From: Williamsia herbipolensis
GTDB lineage: Bacteria; Actinomycetota; Actinomycetes; Mycobacteriales; Mycobacteriaceae
Direction: 5' to 3'
Length of the DNA: 64,000 bases
NCBI RefSeq assembly: GCF_000964005.1
Contig: NZ_JXYP01000036.1
Location: forward strand, 148,889 to 212,888
Shown here: one piece after another, positions 58,931-64,000 of the stretch
How the letters are laid out: each line of letters starts with the position of its first letter
Position numbering within the stretch: position 1 is the first letter of the stretch
Notes under the pieces: model-generated
Told to the model about the DNA's origin: nothing
Seen by the model: only the letters and a program-made list of their open reading frames with translations
Databases searched by the model: none
Translations under genes and position numbers: made by a program

Positions 58931-59836
58931 ATGACCGATCTGTCCACGCGGGTCACCCACGACCCCCACGCCGACCCGGGCCCCGTCACCCTGCACGCAC
59001 GCGACGTGGCGTTCGACTTCGAGAAGACGCCGCTGCACTGGATACCCGGTCACCCCATGGCGTCCAACGTGATCAGCATGCTCAACCTGCTGCTGCCCGA
59101 GGGCGAGCGGTGGTTCGTCGCCACCTACAACGAGGCGTTGCCACTCGTCGCCGACGAGGAGCTCGCCGCCACCATGCGGGGGTTCATCGGACAGGAGGCC
59201 ATGCACGCCGAGGCCCACGACAAGGTGCTGTGGGACTTCCTCGACCGCCACGGCCTCGATCCGCGGCCGTTCCAGCGGCAGATGCAGTGGTTGTTCCGGA
59301 AGGTGCTCTCCCCCAAGACCTCGTGGACCCCCGACGCCCAGCGCAAGGACCTCGTGGAGCGGCTGTGGCTGATCGCGGCCATCGAGCACTACACCGCGAT
59401 CCTCGGTGACTTCGCGCTCAACAACACCTGGCGCGCACACGGTTCGGACCCGGCCATGACCGATCTGTTCACCTGGCACGGCGCCGAGGAGGTCGAGCAC
59501 CGCTGCGTGGCCCACGACGTGGCCGCCTACTTCGGCGACGGCTACCTCCGCCGCGGCCGTGCGATGTTCATGGCCCTGTCGGGTCTGTTGCTGCTGATCC
59601 ACCGCGGCAGCCGCTTCATCGCCAAGAGCGACCCGTACCAGAAGTACTCCTACCGCCGGATGTGGACCGAGTACGCCCGCGGTGCGCGTGCGGGCGTGCT
59701 GCCGACGCTGCGGTCGATCGTCTTCGCGACGTTCAGCTACTTCAAGCCGACGTTCTATCCCGACCAGATCGGTTCCACCGCACAGGCCGTCGCCTACCTC
59801 GCCGCCTCGCCGGCGGCACGCGGCGCGGGGCGGTGA
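58931..59836 (+). CDS. Metal-dependent hydrolase (PF10118, ferritin-like helical)
   Basis: 301 residues from ATG 58931, behind AGAGGAG. Metal-binding Glu/His motifs occur in helices: GQEAMHAEAHDKVLWDFL, LIAAIEHYTAILGDF and WHGAEEVEHRCVAHDVAAYF. This is the arrangement of a di-iron or dinuclear helical bundle in PF10118, loosely related to fatty-acid desaturases and hydroxylases. With a ferredoxin-reductase encoded next, an oxygenase or desaturase acting on lipids is more likely than simple hydrolysis; that is inference. Confidence 0.82.
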   Translation: MTDLSTRVTHDPHADPGPVTLHARDVAFDFEKTPLHWIPGHPMASNVISMLNLLLPEGERWFVATYNEALPLVADEELAATMRGFIGQEAMHAEAHDKVLWDFLDRHGLDPRPFQRQMQWLFRKVLSPKTSWTPDAQRKDLVERLWLIAAIEHYTAILGDFALNNTWRAHGSDPAMTDLFTWHGAEEVEHRCVAHDVAAYFGDGYLRRGRAMFMALSGLLLLIHRGSRFIAKSDPYQKYSYRRMWTEYARGARAGVLPTLRSIVFATFSYFKPTFYPDQIGSTAQAVAYLAASPAARGAGR

Positions 59837-60975
59837 GCTCCGAGCGCGCGGCGCATACGGAGAGAGCCGGGCGCATGGAGGTCGGCGACCTCGAGCAGAC
59901 CCCGGCACACCTCTACGGCCGCTACCGCCACGATCCGGCGATGAAGGCGGTCGAGATCCTCAGCCGCGCATACCCGTTCTTCGTGCGGTTCATGCGTGAG
60001 CCCCACATCCCGCCGCCCGACGCGGGTATCACGACGGTGCGGATCACCGAGCGCACGGTGGTGGCCGAGGACGAGAACGTGGTGTCGCTGCGGTTCGAGT
60101 CGCTCGACGGCGGCGAGCTCACCCCCTGGTACCCCGGCGCGCACCTCGATCTGCTGTTGCCGTCGGGGCGGATGCGGGAGTACTCCCTGTGCGGCGATCC
60201 CACCGACCGCACCCACTACCGCATCGCGGTCCGTCGCATCCCCACCGGCGGCGGCGGGTCGATCGAGGTCCACGACACCCTGCGCGTCGGCGACACCCTG
60301 GAGATCAAGGGGCCGCGCAACGCCTTCCCGCTGGCCCTGCCCGGCCGCGGATCCCCGGCACAGCGGCTGAGGTTCATCGCCGGCGGTATCGGGATCACAC
60401 CGATCCTGCCCATGGTGGCCGCCGCCGACCGGCTCGATCTCGACTGGTCGATGATCTACACCGGCCGCAGCGCCGACTCGCTGCCCTTCATCGAGGCGCT
60501 GCGCAGCCACGGTGACCGTGTCACCATCCGCACCGACGACGACGGCGGGATCCCGACGGCCGACGAGCTCCTCGGCCCGATCGCGCCGAAGACCGCGGTG
60601 TACTGCTGCGGGCCGGTCCCGATGCTCGAGGCGATCCGCACCGCGATGCGCGATCTCGACGACACCGAGCTGCACTTCGAACGGTTCAGTCCCCCTCCCG
60701 TTCTCGACGGGCACGCGTTCGAGGTGACGTTGGCCTCCACCGGGGAGCGGGTTCCGGTCTCGGCCACCGAGTCGACGCTCGCCGCGGTGCGGCGCACCCG
60801 GCCGGCGGTCCCGTATTCGTGCCAGCAGGGGTTCTGCGGGACCTGTCGGGTGCGTGTCACCGAGGGCGTGGTCGACCACCGCGACACCCTTCTCACCGAG
60901 CCCGAGCGGGCCGCGGGCTGGATGCTCAGTTGTGTGTCCCGCAGCGACGGAACCGATCTCACGCTGGAGATGTAG
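59833..60975 (+). CDS. Ferredoxin-reductase with C-terminal 2Fe-2S domain
   Basis: 380 residues from GTG 59833, overlapping the previous stop by 4 nt; ATG 59875 is a possible internal start. A flavin domain (REYSLCGDP), an NAD domain (RFIAGGIGITPILPM, YCCGPVPMLEAI) and a plant-type 2Fe-2S domain (PYSCQQGFCGTCRVRV, last Cys in MLSCVS) appear in the order of phthalate-dioxygenase-type reductases. It would pass electrons from NAD(P)H to the preceding helical metal protein. It overlaps the convergent MFS gene by 17 bp at the 3' end. Confidence 0.88.
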   Translation: MSSERAAHTERAGRMEVGDLEQTPAHLYGRYRHDPAMKAVEILSRAYPFFVRFMREPHIPPPDAGITTVRITERTVVAEDENVVSLRFESLDGGELTPWYPGAHLDLLLPSGRMREYSLCGDPTDRTHYRIAVRRIPTGGGGSIEVHDTLRVGDTLEIKGPRNAFPLALPGRGSPAQRLRFIAGGIGITPILPMVAAADRLDLDWSMIYTGRSADSLPFIEALRSHGDRVTIRTDDDGGIPTADELLGPIAPKTAVYCCGPVPMLEAIRTAMRDLDDTELHFERFSPPPVLDGHAFEVTLASTGERVPVSATESTLAAVRRTRPAVPYSCQQGFCGTCRVRVTEGVVDHRDTLLTEPERAAGWMLSCVSRSDGTDLTLEM

Positions 60976-62560
60976 CAGACACAGACGGAGCGGGGCGGTC
61001 GCGCAGGAACCACCCGCACACCGGAGCGGCGACGAGCACCGTCACCACGGCCACCCACACCGACTGGTGCAGACCGTCGACGAAGGCGTCGCGCACCGCC
61101 GCCAGGACCGGCTCGGAGAACTGCGCAGGCACACTGCGCGCCACCTCGACCCCGGCCATCACCGAGGTCTCGGCGGCGGCGCGGGCCGGCTCGGGCAGCG
61201 CGGCCAACGTCGGTGCATCGGCGACCGCGGCGGCGTAGACGCTCGACAGAGCCGAACCCAGCACCGCCACACCCAGTGCGCCACCGAACTCGCGGGTGGT
61301 GTCGTTGACCGCGGCACCCGCGCCGGACTGCGCCGGCGGCAATGCGTTCATCACCACGTGGGTGCACGGGCCGGAGATGAGGCCCAGGCCCGCGGCCATC
61401 AGGCTCATCGACCAGACGATGAGACCCCAGTAGGAGCTGGTGATCCCGGCCGACTCCACCAGCGCGAACCCGCCGGCCATCATCACCGCGCCGGTCGCGG
61501 AGACCACCGCGACCCCGAGGCGCCGGACCAGCACCATCGCCACCGGCGAGACCACGGCCAGCACCACGGCGAACGGCAACGTGTGCAGGCCGGCCGACAG
61601 CGTCCCGTAACCCTTCACCGCCTGGAAGTACTGCGTCACGAGGAAGATGAAGCCGAACAGCCCGAAGAACGCCAGCGCGATCATCGTCGACGCCGCCGAG
61701 AACTGTCGGTTCCGGAACACCCGGACGTCGAGAATCGGATGGGCGGAACGGGATTCGCGCCGGACGAACACGGCGACCAGAACCAGGGCCGCGACGATGC
61801 CGCCGAGGGTCCGGGCGTCGGTCCATCCGTGGTTGGGCCCCTCGATGACCGAGTAGATGAGCAACCCCATGCCTGCGACCGACAGCGCGAGCCCGATCAC
61901 GTCGAACGCACCCGACTCCCGCGCCGTCGCGCCCGCGGGCACGAGGGCCACGACGGCGACGGCCACCAGGGCGGCGAACGGCAGGTTGACCCAGAAGACC
62001 GAGGCCCACGAGTAGTGCTCGAGCAGCCACCCACCGAGCACCGGGCCGATCGCGACCGCGACACCGGTGGTCGCCGCCCACACACCGAAGGCCGCGGCGC
62101 GTTCCCGCGCGTCGGCGAAGATGCCGGTCAACAGGGCCAGCGTCGCCGGGAACACCAGAGCGGCGAACACACCGAGACCGACGCGGGACGCGATGAGCAT
62201 CCACAGCGACGTCGACTCGGCGGCCACCACCGACACGACCGCGAAGCCGGCGATGCCGACGAGGAGGGCACGCCGACGCCCGAATCGGTCGCCGAGGTGC
62301 CCACCGGTGATCAGCAGACCGGCGAACGCGAGGGTGTAGGCGTCGACCACCCACTGCAGACCCGAGTTGCTCGCGGAGAGATCACGACTGATGGTCGGCA
62401 GCGCGACGTTCACGATCGTGTTGTCGATCATCACCATCAGGGTCGCCAGGCACAGTGCGCCCAGCGCCCACCATCGGCGGGACGATTCGACCGTGGCGAT
62501 CGGGTCCCGGTCGAGTTCGGGGACCACCGCGGTGGACGGGGACGAGAGTGCATCGGTCAT
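60959..62560 (-). CDS. MFS multidrug transporter (DHA2, 14-helix type)
   Basis: 533 residues from ATG 62560, with AGGAGGT five bases upstream. Fourteen membrane helices; motif A as GGHLGDRFGRRRALL, motif D1 as MIDNTIVNVALPTI and motif C as GVAVAIGPVLGGWL. This is the EmrB/QacA family of proton-driven drug exporters. A TetR gene is divergent with an inverted-repeat operator between, the usual arrangement for inducible efflux. Confidence 0.9.
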   Translation of the reverse strand: MTDALSSPSTAVVPELDRDPIATVESSRRWWALGALCLATLMVMIDNTIVNVALPTISRDLSASNSGLQWVVDAYTLAFAGLLITGGHLGDRFGRRRALLVGIAGFAVVSVVAAESTSLWMLIASRVGLGVFAALVFPATLALLTGIFADARERAAAFGVWAATTGVAVAIGPVLGGWLLEHYSWASVFWVNLPFAALVAVAVVALVPAGATARESGAFDVIGLALSVAGMGLLIYSVIEGPNHGWTDARTLGGIVAALVLVAVFVRRESRSAHPILDVRVFRNRQFSAASTMIALAFFGLFGFIFLVTQYFQAVKGYGTLSAGLHTLPFAVVLAVVSPVAMVLVRRLGVAVVSATGAVMMAGGFALVESAGITSSYWGLIVWSMSLMAAGLGLISGPCTHVVMNALPPAQSGAGAAVNDTTREFGGALGVAVLGSALSSVYAAAVADAPTLAALPEPARAAAETSVMAGVEVARSVPAQFSEPVLAAVRDAFVDGLHQSVWVAVVTVLVAAPVCGWFLRDRPAPSVSATSPA

Positions 62561-62600
62561 GACTACCTCCTGGTACGTCGTGCCACTGTTGTAGTACAGC

Positions 62601-62626
62601 GTTCTATTTAAGAAGAACATCGTTCT
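62601..62626. promoter_or_regulatory. TetR-type operator between MFS and TetR genes
   Basis: GTTCT (62601-62605), AGAAC (62614-62618) and GTTCT (62622-62626) form two overlapping inverted repeats; the second is AGAAC-ATC-GTTCT. The 80-bp region is much less GC-rich than its surroundings, as expected for a divergent promoter. Confidence 0.7.
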
Positions 62627-62640
62627 AGTAGGCTGTCAAG

Positions 62641-63213
62641 ATGGCTGCCAAGAGAACCCCGGCCGCAGATGTCCGGGCCGCACTGATCGCCGCGGGTCAT
62701 CGCGTTCTCGTCGAGCACGGTGTCGCGGGCCTCACCGTCCGCGCGGTCGCCGCGGAGGCCGGTGTGGCACCGATGGGTGTCTACAACCACCTCGACGGCA
62801 AGGACGGACTGCTCGGCGCCATCGTCTCCGACGGGTTCGACCGCCTCCGCGCGTATCTCACCGCCGTCGTCGACACCGACGCCCGCGCCCGCTTCCGTGC
62901 GTCGGGTCGCGCGTATCGCCGCTTCGCACAGGACAATCCGACGCTCTACCGGCTGATGTTCTCGCCCGACTGCGATCTCGGCGGCGAGGCCGGACTGCTC
63001 GCGCTGTCGTCGCTCACCGAGATCATCCGGTACTCACAGGCGTCGGGCATCGTGCGGCCCGACGACCCGTTCGAGCTCACCCTGTCGGTGTGGTCGTGTG
63101 TGCACGGCGCGGTGAGCCTGGAACTCGACGCGTCGTCACCGATCCCGATCGACCGCGACGCCGTCTACGAATCCGTCCTCGACGTCATCGAACGGGGCGT
63201 CGCCCCGAGCTGA
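62641..63213 (+). CDS. TetR-family transcriptional regulator
   Basis: 190 residues from ATG 62641. The N-terminal helix-turn-helix is IAAGHRVLVEHGVAGLTVRAVAAEAGVAPMGVYNHLDGKDGLLGAI; the C-terminal ligand-binding part has YRRFAQDNPTLYRLMFSPD, as in the TetR_C group with WHG domain. It most likely represses the divergent MFS exporter through the GTTCT/AGAAC operator. Confidence 0.9.
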   Translation: MAAKRTPAADVRAALIAAGHRVLVEHGVAGLTVRAVAAEAGVAPMGVYNHLDGKDGLLGAIVSDGFDRLRAYLTAVVDTDARARFRASGRAYRRFAQDNPTLYRLMFSPDCDLGGEAGLLALSSLTEIIRYSQASGIVRPDDPFELTLSVWSCVHGAVSLELDASSPIPIDRDAVYESVLDVIERGVAPS

Positions 63214-63240
63214 GCGGTGGGCGTGGGCCGGCACCTGCGG

Positions 63241-64000
63241 TCAGGGCAACAGGATGGGCGGCAACCCCGGGATGGGGTTGGGGATGCTGCGCCGACGCGG
63301 CGGCGGCGGGGCCGCGCGTCGGGTCGGTGCGCTCCGTTGCCCTGTCTGCTGCTGGGCCACGGTCGGCGGCGGCGGGGTGTAGCGCAACAACGGGGCCTGG
63401 GCGGAACGGGTGTCGAGCGGTGGCCGCGAGGTCGGCGCGGGGCTCACCGGGACCGTCGAGGTCTGGGCGACCATGCCCTGCGCCGCGGCCGCCGGGCGCT
63501 CTGAGTCGCCGTCGCCACCGAGCCACGACAGTCCGACGATGAGTCCACCGACGACGGCCGCCCCGATGACCGCGGCGACGCCGACGAGGACACGTCGGTG
63601 GTCTGCGCCGGATCCATCGGTCGACGCGCGGACCTGGTGCGCGGGCGGCGTGTAGTGCCGCGGGCCGGGTGAATGCATCACGTCACGATTTTCCTGCACG
63701 GGGGCCGGTGTCCGCTCGCCGAGATCGCCGGAACGGTAGACGTCCTGTTCGCCGGTCGCGCCGACGAGCGCGTACGGGGACGGGTCCGGGAGAAAGCTCC
63801 CGGTCGGCATGCGGCCCCCCGGCACGAGGCTGTCATCGCCCTGTTGTACCGCATGACCGCGGTGTCCGGACGGCGCGGGTAGGACCTCGATCGGCGGCGG
63901 CACCGGCGCCGTGAACGGGCCCGGGGGCGCCGCGGGAACCGCCACGACGGGGACCGGGGCCGGCGGCGGCGGGCTCGGCATCGGGGGTGCCGGGACGGGT
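63241..64000 (-). CDS. Proline-rich single-pass membrane protein, 5' end cut by window edge
   Basis: The frame runs from the stop at 63241 to the window edge with no stop, at least 253 residues; an internal Met at 63981 is not a convincing start because the Pro-rich sequence continues upstream. The visible part is Pro/Ala/Gly-rich, then one membrane helix (VLVGVAAVIGAAVVGGLIVGL), then an outside Pro/Thr/Arg tail ending IPNPIPGLPPILLP. That ending resembles the C-termini of the two Hsp70-like proteins (PSLPGIPGLP, PALPTVPGLGG). It could be a third protein of that kind or another surface-exposed sensor. The N-terminal domain lies outside the window. Confidence 0.65.
   Translation of the reverse strand, partial: PVPAPPMPSPPPPAPVPVVAVPAAPPGPFTAPVPPPIEVLPAPSGHRGHAVQQGDDSLVPGGRMPTGSFLPDPSPYALVGATGEQDVYRSGDLGERTPAPVQENRDVMHSPGPRHYTPPAHQVRASTDGSGADHRRVLVGVAAVIGAAVVGGLIVGLSWLGGDGDSERPAAAAQGMVAQTSTVPVSPAPTSRPPLDTRSAQAPLLRYTPPPPTVAQQQTGQRSAPTRRAAPPPPRRRSIPNPIPGLPPILLP

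Overview
The window is high-GC actinobacterial DNA, almost fully coding, with many GTG starts and 4-nt start/stop overlaps. The gene content (an iniBAC operon, an IniR-type regulator, an EphD-type epoxide hydrolase/SDR fusion, a HAIR-controlled dnaK operon) points to a mycolic-acid-bearing genus of the Mycobacteriales. Gordonia or a close relative is my guess; the genus itself cannot be proven from sequence reading alone. No tRNA, rRNA, CRISPR array, transposase or prophage gene was seen.

Layout. 1-3169: the 5' part of a GH3 glycosidase, an NtaA/SnaA/DszA-type flavin monooxygenase and an amidohydrolase, all on the minus strand. 3257-6302: a flavohaemoprotein-like protein and two membrane proteins. 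6324-20707: an envelope-stress island, with iniB-iniA-iniC on minus (iniB is a giant of 1448 codons) and, divergently, two membrane-anchored Hsp70-like proteins followed by an IniR-like STAND/LuxR regulator. 20740-22073: a MerR regulator and a divergent alpha/beta hydrolase with a clear MerR-type operator-promoter. 22081-26299: dnaK-grpE-dnaJ-hspR with a HAIR operator. 26543-35584: an esterase, an acyltransferase, a large Fe-S reductase with a repetitive tail, an EAL protein and an aminotransferase. The close linkage of aspC-type aminotransferase, Fe-S reductase, iniR, iniBAC and dnaK operon resembles the M. tuberculosis Rv0337c-Rv0353 region, but rearranged.

35438-57089 holds a cupin protein and then an exopolysaccharide locus, which is the most unusual part of the window. 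It has the usual parts: an initiating polyprenyl glycosylphosphotransferase, three GT4 glycosyltransferases, a flippase, a Wzy/WaaL-type protein, a Wzz-like protein and two PslG-like glycosidases. Set among these is a complete aminoacyl-carrier-protein module: a small carrier protein, a DUF1839 protein, a GH2 glycosidase, a GT, an AcpS-type phosphopantetheinyl transferase (one operon, all junctions overlapping by 4 nt), and divergently an acyl-CoA-dehydrogenase-like protein and a truncated SerRS-like amino acid:[carrier protein] ligase. The flippase is fused to two degenerate alpha/beta hydrolase domains like those of exosortase-type EPS loci. My inference is that an amino acid (glycine or alanine, by family analogy) is charged onto the carrier protein, perhaps oxidised while bound, and transferred to a sugar or lipid-linked intermediate, giving an aminoacyl-decorated exopolysaccharide.

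57150-60975 encodes EphD, a PF10118 metal-dependent hydrolase and a ferredoxin-reductase in one operon. 60959-63213 is a drug-type MFS exporter with a divergent TetR regulator. The right edge cuts a proline-rich membrane protein whose C-terminus resembles those of the Hsp70-like proteins.
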